A stretch of DNA of 64,000 nucleotides from positions 77,292-141,291 of the forward strand of contig CAJNDT010005917.1 of assembly GCA_905221615.1 (NCBI GenBank), read 5' to 3'. Both the position numbers and the translations under genes were made by a program. Position 1 is the stretch's first letter. Every line of letters begins with the position of its first letter. The notes beneath the pieces were generated by a model. It was not told the origin of the DNA, made no database searches, and saw nothing but the letters and a program-made list of their open reading frames with translations. Shown one piece after another: positions 11,179 through 21,136 of this stretch. The stretch comes from Symbiodinium sp. CCMP2592. Its lineage: Eukaryota; Sar; Dinophyceae; Suessiales; Symbiodiniaceae.

Positions 11179-11999
11179 ATGCTGAAGCCGGTCATGGAAC
11201 ACAGCTTATTGACTTCTCGTAGACCTGAGCGCCGGTCTGGCGAATGTCCAGCGAGCGCAATGCGCTGCCATGCCCATCACGCAGAGCCTGCACAAGGCGG
11301 GCAGAGCTCAAGACAAACTGTGGGAAAGACACACTTCTAGTACATTCTTGTATATAGTATATGAGAGTATGGTCCATTATGGCTAAGTGGGCTACATGGT
11401 TCCTTTTTGAACTCGGTTCTGAAGTACCTTCAGGGCTGGCCTGAAGAAGCGTGCTGAACCACGCATCGGAGATCGGCCTAGCAAAGCCGTGCCGAGCGGT
11501 GCAGAGTGCAAGCCCTCAAGCTGTCGCCGGCGAAAGCCATCCCCTAAGAGCAGGATCCTTATTATAAGTCCCCCCAATATAAGGTATGAAGTTGAATGTG
11601 AACCGGATTAGGCGGAGCAGGAGCTGATCCTGTTCCACCGTCCGTGGAAAGTGCGCTGCTTCAAAGAACTGCAATAAAGGGACCTATAGGGGCTACCATG
11701 AGGGGTACTGTAAGGGGGGGGGGTACGATAATTCAACTTATACGGGTACAGTATAATCTGGCCAAGGGACGGGTACCAGGCAAGCGCTCCGCAGAGGCAG
11801 AAGTGCTCTAGGCCTCCAGGGTCCAAAGCACTCCAACCACGAAGTCCGAAAATCGCAACGAACGACATGCCTTTCGAAGTCTGCTCCCTAAACTTTAAGT
11901 CTACCTGGACCCCAAGAAGTTACATTTTTAGATTGTCCTTCAATAGGTTTCTTTTTGCAAGTCCTCAAAAAAGTAAGTTATTTGGTTATTTAGGGTCAA

Positions 12000-12150
12000 C
12001 GTATACTCCCATCTAAACCCTACACCCCGAGCCCTAAACTCAAATAAACTCTACATCCTAAACCCCAAACTTAAACTCTACGCTCCCAACGTACCCTCGA
12101 CATCGAACTAGAGCCCTAGACCCTGAACCCTACACCCTGAACCCTAAATC
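12000..12150. repeat. Degenerate CCCTAAA-type repeats
   Basis: CCCTA(A)A and CCCTACA variants at irregular spacing; an inverted TTTAGGG block lies at 12690-12880. Confidence 0.75.
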
Positions 12151-12155
12151 CTAAA

Positions 12156-12268
12156 TCCAAAGTAGTTCCTTTTTGGGGTTCATATATAGAATCCTATAAG
12201 GTAATCCCAAAAAAGAACTACGATGTATATAGAATCCTATAAGGTAACTATAAGGTAATCCCAAAAAG
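12156..12268. repeat. Family F palindromic repeat
   Basis: Words TTCCTTTTTGGGGTT, ATATAGAATCCTATAAGG and TAATCCCAAAAAAGAAC occur as an inverted pair with one extra internal copy. A related element is at 19160-19250. Confidence 0.6.
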
Positions 12269-12414
12269 GACCCTAAACCCTAGCATTTCAGTCTCTTCGT
12301 CTCCTGGAGCACCGCGCTCCAAGACGGCCCACACTGCATCCGAGGGCACCTCCCCTGGGCCATGCCTGGCATCTCCAGTCTCTTCAAGGGGATCATAACA
12401 ACAAGTTGACACCA

Positions 12415-12590
12415 GTAATATAATAACGATAGTATTCATAATAATAGTAATAACAATAATAATAATAGTAATAATAGTAATACTAATAATAATAATAATA
12501 GTAATAAGATAATGATAACAATAATAATAGAAACAGCAATAACAAGAGCAATAGCAACAACAACAACAACAATAACAGTACGAATAAGAA
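12415..12590. repeat. AAT/ACA trinucleotide microsatellite
   Basis: Runs of AATAATAAT, AGTAAT and CAACAACAA. The Tyr/Ile runs of the opposite strand are not taken as coding. Confidence 0.85.
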
Positions 12591-12689
12591 TCATAACCAC
12601 ATCCTATCAATGACAGCGTGTGGAGCTTCAGAGGTCGGACCTTGCATCGGTGATGCGGCCCCCAGGAGCTTCTCGGTGCCTTCGCAAGC

Positions 12690-12880
12690 AAAAGGTTTGG
12701 GGTTTAGGGCTTAGGATTTGTTTGTTTAGGGTTTAGGGTTAAGGGATTTAGGGTTTAAGGTTTAGGTGTTAATACAAGGGATTTACTGCTTTAGGGTTTG
12801 AGGTTCGAGGGTTTGGTTGGGGTTTAGGGGTTTAGGGTTTAGGGTTTCGGTGTTCAGGGTTTAGGGACTTAGGGCTTGCT
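12690..12880. repeat. Interstitial TTTAGGG array, degenerate
   Basis: More than a dozen TTTAGGG, TTTAAGG and TTTGGGG variants over about 190 bp. Confidence 0.9.
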
Positions 12881-13525
12881 AGTTACTAGTCCTTGTCTCA
12901 TTTTGCGCCGTCACACAGTTCAACATCGACATTCTTCGGTTTATTCAGCAGGTCTCTGCAATTTCAGGTCGATCCGGTATTAAGCTGCCAAGCGTCATGG
13001 ACAGGTCCAATTCCTGTTCGGCAATTACAATCCAAGCACAAATCCCAGGGAAGCAGGACTGAGCTGGCTCGAGTAACTGCAAGCCCCTGTCCTTCAGCTG
13101 CAGCATGGAACGGTTTCCCTTTGGTCCCAAAGCGCTCAGGACCTTGGGATTCAGCTTGTATGAGGTGAAGTGGAGTGCTGCCATACGACATGGGCGGGCT
13201 GTTCAGCTTGAGTACTAATTACGAAGACGGTAGCAAGCCATAAGTCATCATAAGTCAGTAATTACTTTGAAAGAAACACTATGAAGCTGATTTGGGGACG
13301 GCCGTTGTTTCGAGCTACTTTCTTTGGGAACTGGCAACTTCGTCATAAGAGGCTGTTAATTCCTAGACTGTAGACCTTCGCAGTCTTTGTCAGGTTGGGG
13401 TGTCCAGCGAACGTGTACCCGGTGCCACCACCACTCTTGGAGGTCGCTGAGTCATACGTGCGACGCATACGAAACAAGTCAATCCGGCATTCTGCAGGTC
13501 TCAGGCATCACGCAGCAGCCGAGCT

Positions 13526-14386
13526 GTGCCCCAAAGGCTCAGCACCTGCACCGCATGCGCAAGGATAAAAGCCTCGTACTTCACATATCTTAGCATGACC
13601 GGTGATCAGCCTCCAGAAATTTGCATGGAAGCCGTGCGACCAATGCACTTGATACTGCTTCCTTGGCTAGGACTTCCGTCAACAAACTGTGCGATTAACT
13701 GCTGCATGGCAGTTGCCCTTCCAGCGAGTCAAGGACTGCAGACACAGCATGACAAGTCGCGTTGTACTGGAGTGAACCCAAGTGAAGCCACAACTTCCGC
13801 AGGTTTCCTGCAGCAAAGACATGTTAACATGTACAACCTGAGCATGGTTGAGCAGCAATCGCGCAGCTGGATATCGCATAGACGGAATGCCATCAGCGGG
13901 CATGCACAGCACCAGTTGAGCCCACAAGAATCTGTGATGCCCAACCCTGTTCTGACCCGTTCTGTGGGTCGGTGTCAGAACATGTCTGGACCCCAAAAGT
14001 TTGACGCTGACCTAGAAAACTCTCGCGTCAGAGTTTGCAGATACATCACATTGAAACATCCCAAGGGAAATTTTGGTGAGGGACTTCCGTCTCTCCCTTT
14101 GCAAGCTGCTGGCACAGAATTTGTTCTACTCAAACCAGAGATGAGATCTCTTACTGCTCTTTCTGAATCCGAAGTCGAACCTGTTTTCTCAGGCTTGGTC
14201 GAAACGCGAATCAGAAAACGGGGAAACGGAGGCTCAAGTGTCCACACTACGGTTGCTTCCACGCTCGTTCGCATGCTAATCTGCCAATGTCCGGGTGACT
14301 CGAAGTGCAAGGGATGCCCTCGTAACTCTGTGCAGTACGCGCATTCATCCACTTCGATCTGGCTTCATCTTCGTAAAGTATCGTAA
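13526..14386 (+). CDS. Long open frame of unknown status (286 codons)
   Basis: The longest plus-strand open frame outside repeats, starting with ATG at 13526. It has mixed composition with no recognised motif, signal peptide or membrane segment; the C-terminal half contains a Cys cluster (ICQCPGDSKCKGCPRN). It opposes the direction of every other convincing coding segment, and the minus strand is also open over much of it (13975-14352), so a chance ORF or an antisense shadow is quite possible. Confidence 0.25.
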   Translation: MPQRLSTCTACARIKASYFTYLSMTGDQPPEICMEAVRPMHLILLPWLGLPSTNCAINCCMAVALPASQGLQTQHDKSRCTGVNPSEATTSAGFLQQRHVNMYNLSMVEQQSRSWISHRRNAISGHAQHQLSPQESVMPNPVLTRSVGRCQNMSGPQKFDADLENSRVRVCRYITLKHPKGNFGEGLPSLPLQAAGTEFVLLKPEMRSLTALSESEVEPVFSGLVETRIRKRGNGGSSVHTTVASTLVRMLICQCPGDSKCKGCPRNSVQYAHSSTSIWLHLRKVS

Positions 14387-14918
14387 AGTTGGGATGTACA
14401 TGTAAGTTGCCTCAGGGCCTCGGGCACTGAAACTGTTGTCTGAGCTATTGCTCGTGGAGCAATGTTCTTCAGCAGGATGCTCGGCCATCAATCCCCGGCA
14501 CACGGCAAGAGTTTGAAAAAAAAATCCAGCGCTCTGAACGTGGTTGTGCTGCATGGTTAGAGGAAGTGCGACTGGACTCCGAACCCAAATCCAAGCTTCA
14601 AAGCAACAGGTTGCTGCGTTTTCTTGTATCCACGTGTTGCGCTCTGCTTCTACTCTGATGGTAGGTGGTAGGTGTCGGCGAACCTCTTGCAACTCTCAAG
14701 AGTCCATTGCAAGTATGCGCAACCCCTGATCCTGCAATACCGAGCTGCATAATTAGCCCGAAACCACCAAACCAGAAGACTTGAAACTGTCATAGCCTTA
14801 ATCTTGGACCCACCACCAAACCATAGCGTTCTAGCTTTGCAGCAACCCGAAAGCCCTTGCTCCTAGTTGGGCCAGCGCTCCCAAAAGTGCGACCTGCAGG
14901 GCAGAACTTGGTGTCACC

Positions 14919-15114
14919 TTAGTCTATTTTCGCATAATTTTCGCTGCTTAAGACGTTGTCAGCTGGCAGATTTGGTGAGAGCTTGAACCTGTCCATGTCT
15001 CTGCTTGCTCCGACAGTGCTGCCATCCTGTTTGTGGAACAACTTGGACTGCCGGTCATCGAATTCTATGCAGAGCTCTTCCGTATCTCCCAGTGCGCTTG
15101 CAAGCAGTCTTTCC
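14919..15114 (-). CDS. Exon next to a family D MITE, unknown protein
   Basis: Translation includes LASALGDTEELCIEFDDRQS and GASRDMDRFKLSPNLPADNV, normal protein texture over about 60 codons. Its upstream side abuts the family D element at 15115-15242, whose far side is followed (minus strand) by another open segment ending CREFFKNQR, so the MITE probably forms or sits in the intron. Function unknown. Confidence 0.45.
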
Positions 15115-15242
15115 AAGGGTAAAAGGAGGGACCCTTAATAGGGACCCCTAGGTATATACCCTTAGTATAGCTATGATATACCCATTATATAGCCCCATTA
15201 TAGGGTCGGGGTCCCCATTAAGGGTCCCTCCTCTTCCCCTTT
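15115..15242. mobile_element. Family D MITE, probable intron
   Basis: Ends AAGGGTAAAAGGAGGGACCC and GGGTCCCTCCTCTTCCCCTTT, centre TATACCCTTAGTATAGC. Lies between two open minus-strand segments. Possible non-canonical GA..AG borders in the minus direction (GGG|GAAGAGG). Confidence 0.8.
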
Positions 15243-15352
15243 GATTCTTGAAGAACTCTCGGCACAGCCAAGCCTGGCCTCTAAGCAACAATGGTCTGTG
15301 GCGATGTACAGCTCTTGCAGCGCAGGAAGAGATCCTACCTGACAGCTAAGAC

Positions 15353-15461
15353 CCCAGAGAATCCAATATCCCTTAATTATGGAAGATACCTTAAATTATA
15401 GTAGGATCCCTAATATGACTTAAGGCATATTCCCTAATTAAGGGATATTGGAGTCTCTGGG
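15353..15461. mobile_element. Family B MITE, well preserved
   Basis: Ends CCCAGAGAATCCAATATCCC and GGGATATTGGAGTCTCTGGG, with inner GTAGGATCCC and TGACTTAAGG. Flanked by AC on both sides (2-bp duplication). Best reference copy for family B. Confidence 0.9.
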
Positions 15462-15619
15462 ACACTTGCGCAGACCTCATCGGCGCAAGAGTTGCTGCTA
15501 GTTCGCCAATTGAACCGAACCCTTCCAATACGGCACTACTGCAGAAAATTTTGAAAGTTAAAATGTGCGTCCCATGCCTTTGCAATGCTTACCAGAACAA
15601 GAGAATATGAAGACCAGAC

Positions 15620-16925
15620 TATACCCGGGCAGAAGGCGGAGGTTTTGGGCTGGGTGGCTTCGTAGACTTCCAGATCAGAAGGCACTCGTCCAAGGATGAA
15701 TGCGACGCATTCGGAGTGTGTGTTTTTTCATGTCGGGATAATCCGAAGCAAGAACAAAATCCCACAGTCTGGCTTACTCGAAACCATGGGGAAATAGGGT
15801 GCCTGTGGGCCGAGCCTGGTAGCTCTTATGCAGAAAGAAGCTTGGCTTCTTCGATACTAACGATTCAATACCTTGAAAGTCGTCTGCTCCAGCGCAGCAG
15901 AGACCACGAACACCAGACATCGGCAGACTACCCCGGCCATGACAAAATGTTCGCATCTAGCGCTAGCACCGTCGCCTCTTGAAGGCAGTTCGGCGCGCTG
16001 AGCCTGGACCCTTCGCCACGCATGTCTTCGTAGGACACGGCCAAGGACATGCGCCGCAAGGCCTGGCTAAGCACATGATGGCTGCGCCTTTGTGACTTAA
16101 CAACAACACTAAGCAGTAAGTGTTGGATGCAAACCGAGCGCTGGCCTTGAGTTGCTGATAGACTGGAGGCAGCATGGCGGCCAAGTCCTCAACTTCTTTG
16201 CAGGAAACTCTTTCTCGCGAAGATGCTAAACCTAGCTGCACTGGGACTGTGACGATCAAACGACGTACATCAATCTTTAAAAAGTCTCACCACACGGAGC
16301 CCATGTACAGAATACCGGTGGCCCAGTGCGCTTCACCAAACAAGGCTTATGATGTGCTGTGACAAAAAATCAAGAGTTTAGAAGAGTTTTGTAATAAGGC
16401 AGTCCGAGTATCATCCTCCACAATCCACATGGTGCCGTCCTCTGCCAAAGAGCGGCAAAGGCCACGTTTCAGACCAGAGCCGCCAAGTTCCAAAGTCTTC
16501 GCGAGATCCAGTGTCACGAGTCTCTCCCACCACACAAAGCTTCCTGATCAAGGACAATACAAACATCGATGCTGAATATCGGCAAGACGAACGACACAGC
16601 CACCCTATTCCCGAAGAGCTCATGCGATCTTTCATCTTTCATTACAGGCTGAAGTGAAGCAAGGTGTCCATACAAGCCCTAGCAGGTCCTAACATCAAAT
16701 CTTCAACGGCATCACCAGCAAAACAGCTGATGCACGTGGACCTCTCGAATCTGCAGCAACGCACTTGCAACCTCTACTCCTGCAAGAAATTTCGCCCTCC
16801 CCCTGCCTTTGAGCAGGGGTCTGAGCCTGTCAGCATCCTCGTGGAGGGCGGCGCACAGGAAGCGTCCTACATCTTTCAGAGCAAAGCTGCTTCCTTTGTG
16901 AGCCTTTCGCAGGGTCTGTGGCTAT
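15620..16925 (-). CDS. Exon cluster, unknown protein
   Basis: Four minus-strand segments look coding: about 16921-16712 (GSSFALKDVGRFLCAALHED, AKFLAGVEVASALLQ), 16540-16370 (VTLDLAKTLELGGSGLKR, EDGTMWIVEDDTRTALLQN), 15900-15774 (DDFQGIESLVSKKPSFFLHK) and 15725-15622 (ECVAFILGRVPSDLEVYEAT). All follow the direction of the glucoamylase upstream. I do not recognise a family; whether they are one gene or two, and the exact borders, are open. Confidence 0.4.
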
Positions 16926-17250
16926 TTCGGCAGGACAAGGCAGAACACCATGCAGACAGTGGGGCAATGGTATCGATGCGCTGCATGAGGAAGAGACACA
17001 ATCAGACACAGAGGGAGTCGGGGTGTGAGTGTGCGTGGTTCTGTTCCATCCCGCCAAGGTCTGGAAGTTCACCCGGGCATGGTGATTTCGGTAGCAAACT
17101 AAAGCAAAATGGATCAAAATGCAGCAAATTCTACATGTCTGTACACTACGGGCGCAGGAGCAGACTGCCCAAAAGGCATCATGCGCAAACAACACCCCCT
17201 ACATGCAGGACACAGCCTTTCACGCAAAAAGCGCTCTAAACTCTAAACCC

Positions 17251-18714
17251 TTACACCACCATGGTCAGCGCCGGCGTCAGCAAGTCTGCAGCAGCTCTTC
17301 GAGCATTCATGGCCTTGAGAATGTTGGAATAATTCCAAGTCAGGTCTCGGGCGGACTTGAGCTCGCCTGTGTTGCGATCGATCTGCTCGTTCATGTGCAT
17401 TCCATTCGTGAGGTACTTCTTCATGAGAAGCAGTAGAGCATCACCAGCTCCCAGCAGATTCTGCGACGTCGCCTCACGCCCCAACAAATCGGAAAGAAGC
17501 GTCTTCACCTCTCCTGTGGGCGGTGTATGAGCAGCAGCCGCCGCCTGGCGGTAGAGCAGCGTGGATGCAGAGGCCGTCAGCAACACCCAGGGATTTCCAC
17601 CGTCGTAGCTGTCGCCCTCGTAGCGGCCGAAGAGGACTCCCGGAAGGCCCTTGGATGCTGCCTGCTGATTGATGGCGTAGCTCCGGCAGAAGAGCTGGCT
17701 GAGCTCCGACAGTGTCGCCACGACCTCCTTGCTCAGGGGCGCAAACACTCCGTCATCCATGTCCCCAACGTTGAATGCCTCGATCACGGCAGTGTCCTTG
17801 CGGCGGTTCGAGGACTCGAAGACATAACCGGAGGAGTCGATGTGGGATGACAGCTGGCTGGCCAGGGCGGCGGCCGTCTCGCTGTACTTGGAAGCCCGGG
17901 CCTCATCACCGCCAACCGACTTGGCAAAGGCAGCACCCTGCTTCAATGCCTTGCGCATGGTGTAGCGGTTCCAGAAGAAGTCAGTAGAGCGCACCTCCTC
18001 CCAAAGATCGCAGGTCTCGCTGTCGTAGTTCTCCACCACCCAGTCAAGATTCTGCTTCACCAGGGCCCACACACGACCGCCCAGGCTCGGCTTCAGTCCG
18101 GCGTAGGCCATGGCAGTGATGGAGCGGAGACCTGGGCCATCGTTCTGCGGCCGGCACCAACCGCCAGTGTAAGGGGTGCCTTCCGGGATGAGGTACTTCG
18201 GCTCCACGAGGATGTTGATGTTGTTTGGGTCGGGCTGGTTCTGCGATTTCTCCAACCAAGAGATCCAAGCATCCATCTTCGCCTCCACCTCCGGCAGGGA
18301 GCCTTTAGCTTGCAAGTATGCATTCATGCTCAGAGCCCCGTCACGTGCCCATGCATAATAGTAATCGCCCCCGGGACCCGTGGCATGGTCGGGGGAAGCC
18401 ATGACCTCGCCGGTACCCTCTGCATCCAGGTTCGCCTCGAAGTACTTCGCGACCTCCTGCAGCTCTGCATCAGAAAAGGGAGTCTTTGGGTCTGCTCCGA
18501 TCTTGCAGCTCTGCACTTTCTTGTCGCTGAAGAAGCACCAGGGCAAGTTCTCTGGATTTGGATCTACAGGAGACCAGCAGCAGCCGGCGGCCGTGCAGGA
18601 GCCTTCGTCCATCTTCTGGCAGTCGACCCGCTCTGTTGGGGAGATCTGCTGGCATCCATCCGAAGAGGCCCAGATGGCTTGCAGGACGCTGGAAGCGCAC
18701 AGGGCCCTCAACAT
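17251..18714 (-). CDS. Secreted glucoamylase (GH15) with N-terminal trefoil domain
   Basis: A 487-residue intact, intronless ORF; glucoamylases release glucose from the non-reducing ends of starch and related glucans. Residues 1-18 form a short hydrophobic leader, so export or entry to an endomembrane compartment is likely. Residues 21-60 are a trefoil (P-type) domain with six Cys at 21, 32, 40, 45, 46 and 60 and the GCCW signature. The GH15 catalytic domain covers about 80-475: WARDG at 122-126, GGWCRPQNDGPGLRS at 184-198, DLWEEV at 236-241 with the general acid expected at Glu239, and HMNEQ with the catalytic base expected at Glu443, followed by ARDLTWNYSN. No starch-binding domain is visible, so length fits a catalytic domain plus trefoil. 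The start at 18714 is the ATG directly before the leader. The single exon in an intron-rich region suggests retroposition. The family assignment is firm; physiological role (own starch or external polysaccharide) is inference. Confidence 0.93.
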   Translation of the reverse strand: MLRALCASSVLQAIWASSDGCQQISPTERVDCQKMDEGSCTAAGCCWSPVDPNPENLPWCFFSDKKVQSCKIGADPKTPFSDAELQEVAKYFEANLDAEGTGEVMASPDHATGPGGDYYYAWARDGALSMNAYLQAKGSLPEVEAKMDAWISWLEKSQNQPDPNNINILVEPKYLIPEGTPYTGGWCRPQNDGPGLRSITAMAYAGLKPSLGGRVWALVKQNLDWVVENYDSETCDLWEEVRSTDFFWNRYTMRKALKQGAAFAKSVGGDEARASKYSETAAALASQLSSHIDSSGYVFESSNRRKDTAVIEAFNVGDMDDGVFAPLSKEVVATLSELSQLFCRSYAINQQAASKGLPGVLFGRYEGDSYDGGNPWVLLTASASTLLYRQAAAAAHTPPTGEVKTLLSDLLGREATSQNLLGAGDALLLLMKKYLTNGMHMNEQIDRNTGELKSARDLTWNYSNILKAMNARRAAADLLTPALTMVV

Positions 18715-18765
18715 GGCAATCAGCCGGCTCGGAGCTTTTTTAGGAGCTGCTTGGATGCTTTATCA

Positions 18766-18773
18766 CTTGAGCC
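18766..18773 (-). promoter_or_regulatory. Possible relict of the dinoflagellate spliced-leader 3' end
   Basis: GGCTCAAG, identical to the last 8 nt of the dinoflagellate spliced leader, lies 51 nt upstream of the glucoamylase ATG on its strand. Retroposed dinoflagellate genes often keep truncated leader relics. The same 8-mer occurs elsewhere in the window about as often as chance predicts, so this is weak. Confidence 0.15.
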
Positions 18774-18799
18774 CCGGATTCAGAGAGAAGCCAGATAAC

Positions 18800-18905
18800 A
18801 TTTAAGTTATAAATGTATGATATGACATGGTATATGTGTAATATACATATGTATATACATTATACAATATATAACATGTGATGTGTCATATCTAATATAC
18901 AATTT
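18800..18905. repeat. AT-rich tract upstream of the glucoamylase gene
   Basis: TATGTATATACATTATACAA-type low-complexity sequence, about 100 bp. No TATA-box meaning is claimed, since dinoflagellate promoters generally lack one. Confidence 0.6.
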
Positions 18906-18989
18906 CATAAAGTCTCAGCGCTGCTCTGTCGTTCGCCGGTGCCATCGCTGCCTCCAGGTTCTCGCCCGACAAAGCGCAAGAGCCTCAAG

Positions 18990-19260
18990 GCAATGGTAGT
19001 ACTAGTAGTTATAATTCTACCCCATTCCTCCATTCCCTACTAGCCAAAGGTAAGGTCTTGAGGACGTTCTACTTGGAGCCTTAGTTGGGGGCTATACGTA
19101 GCTAGACGTATAGCTTCCCTAATAATACTAATAGTAACCTAAGCTTTAATTCCTTGCCCATAGGCCCCATAGTAGGTCCTTTTTTGGGATTACCTTAAAG
19201 GATTAAAAGTATGAAACCCAAACAGGAACCACTACGGAGCCTATGGGTAATTGAGGTTAT
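18990..19260. repeat. Nested fragments of families G and F
   Basis: 18990-19052 ends with ATTCCCTACTAGCCAAAGGT, the right arm of family G. 19085-19260 contains the inverted pair CATAGGCCCCATAGTAGG / ACTACGGAGCCTATGG with TTTTTTGGGATTACC of family F. Confidence 0.5.
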
Positions 19261-19292
19261 AAGTTTAAGTACAGCTATAAGTATAGTTTCCC

Positions 19293-20795
19293 TTAATGAT
19301 AGCCTGAGTCACGACGTCCCATGATCCTTTGAGTACCACATGTAATTATGACCGTTGGTGCTGGCACAAACTGCTCGATCCGAGGCAAAAAATCTGCAAC
19401 TCCACGTGCTTCGTGATTTTGCAGGGCCATCGTGCAGCCCGGGTTTGCAAAACGCAAAACCGAAAGCAGAATGCTGGTAGTGTGGACCCGATCTGAGAGC
19501 AATTTCCACCCTGAACATAATGTAATGTGCAACTTCTTTGACTGGCCTGCTGCAGCAGCGCAGGCGTCCGGCCGCGGTGTTTGTCAGGACCTGCAACTGC
19601 TCAGTTTGCATACTGTGCAGTGACCGCGTCTGCTGTCCTAAATGGTGAGCACCGTCACTGGGAGAGTCTGAACAAGTGGATTGAGAAAAAGGTCTCATGC
19701 CACATGGCATGTGCCTCAGCAAGGCTAGCCGCATCCAGCACCGCTGCTGCACGATCCATGGGGCTATGCCACTAAAGGCCAACGTGCTTGGCACCTGTGC
19801 AACTCTCGCATTGTAGCTGCTTGTCGGTTAGTATTTGCAACGGAAGTGGGAGTTTCCGAAAATAGGGGACCCTAATATAGTACCCTCAATAGTAGGATCC
19901 TCATTATAAGGAACCCCAAAATAAGGTTCCCCTATTTTCGGAAACTCCCAAGTATCAGCCTGCGGAAGACCTGACTGTTTCGACGGTCTTGGCTCCAGCT
20001 ATGCTTCCGTCTCATTTTGTCATGGCTTGGTCTACGATGGCTCTTCTTGAGCAAGTAAAGCCGGCATGCAGCTCTGGAACAGACATGGAATGTATTTCCT
20101 TGGTCTGTGCATATCACCCATGCAAACTTGCATGGTTGGACCTGTTGCAACACCTCCCTCTGAGCCTCCACGGCGTTGCGCTTCATGGGGACGTATGGCG
20201 CCCCCAGAAAACGTCGCAGCTTCGGCAAGGCGAACGGCAACTCAGTCAGTTCAGCGAAAGTCGTTTGTTGTCTCATGTTGGGCAGACGAGAATACTTCAC
20301 CCGGGAACGCCATGCTCTGGCAGCCTGGCACTTCTCGTCTTGCAGCTCAGCACCCTATGCTCCATGCATGAAGAGACGCATGGATGCGAGTTTTCTCCGC
20401 AGTAAGGATGATCATAAGGATACTACCCCACTGGTAGGAACGACGACGTACTGCCTCGGCTTTCCCTCCAGTCGCGGGCCCTTTGCTGAGACATGCATCA
20501 CGTTTTTCGCACTCGACTCATTTCTTTGTTCCTCGGTTTTTTGCGACTGCAGATGCTGTCCTAATCCCGATTTGGGAGAACCTTGGTTGCTGGAGACGGC
20601 TGCCCTGTAGATACGGGAACCTTGACCCCATCCAGTACCACGACCCGTCCCCTCAGCAACTCCAGCGACAACTTTCTGAAGCTCACGTGACAAGGATCCA
20701 TAGTGAACCAGCGTCAGAATGCATAATGCAGAATCCTGCACGCCGAAGATCCACAAGGAATCATCACCGTCAACTCCGACATTCAACATCTAGGT
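19293..20795 (-). CDS. Exon cluster interrupted by a family A MITE, unknown protein
   Basis: Three minus-strand segments: 20789-20640 (DDSLWIFGVQDSALCILTLV, then SRELQKVVAGVAEGTG), 20300-20030 (KYSRLPNMRQQTTFAELTEL, RRFLGAPYVPMKRNAVEAQ) and 19525-19305 (VHTTSILLSVLRFANPGC, GVADFLPRIEQFVPAPTVII). Family A MITE 19848-19949 lies between the last two, evidently in an intron. Not recognised; the three may be one gene. Texture is clearly protein-like, so coding status is more secure than borders. Confidence 0.45.
19848..19949. mobile_element. Family A MITE, well preserved
   Basis: Ends GGGAGTTTCCGAAAATAGGG and TATTTTCGGAAACTCCC, centre TAGTAGGATCCTCATTATAAG. Exact 4-bp target duplication AAGT (19844-19847 and 19950-19953). 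Best reference copy for family A. Confidence 0.92.
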
Positions 20796-21136
20796 GTTGA
20801 CACGGGAAGGTATCCTTTTTACTGGTGGCAACCCTCATCTATCCTGTGCAACACAGGCACGGTCAAGCTGTTAAAGATGATGAAGAAGCCCGTTGCACCC
20901 AGGAAGACTTTCCGTACCTTGTTCTCGGCCACTGCGACCTGGTCGAAGAATGAGCTGGGGTTGGGGGTATGGGAGTTTCGGCTTTGCAGGGCATAAAGTT
21001 TCAGAATGTTCCGGACCTAGTCTGCTTGGGGGAGGCAAGAGGTTTCGGACAGGATGCATGAAGTGTCTCTCGCGAAACGTCGAGGTTCGTGAAGTCTGTG
21101 CGATCTGCGCCTCAAAGCCAAGAACATTGATGCGCT

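Noticed and set aside
6034-12880. A true chromosome end
   Set aside because: Arrays are short, degenerate, in both orientations and embedded in ordinary sequence; interstitial repeats fit better.
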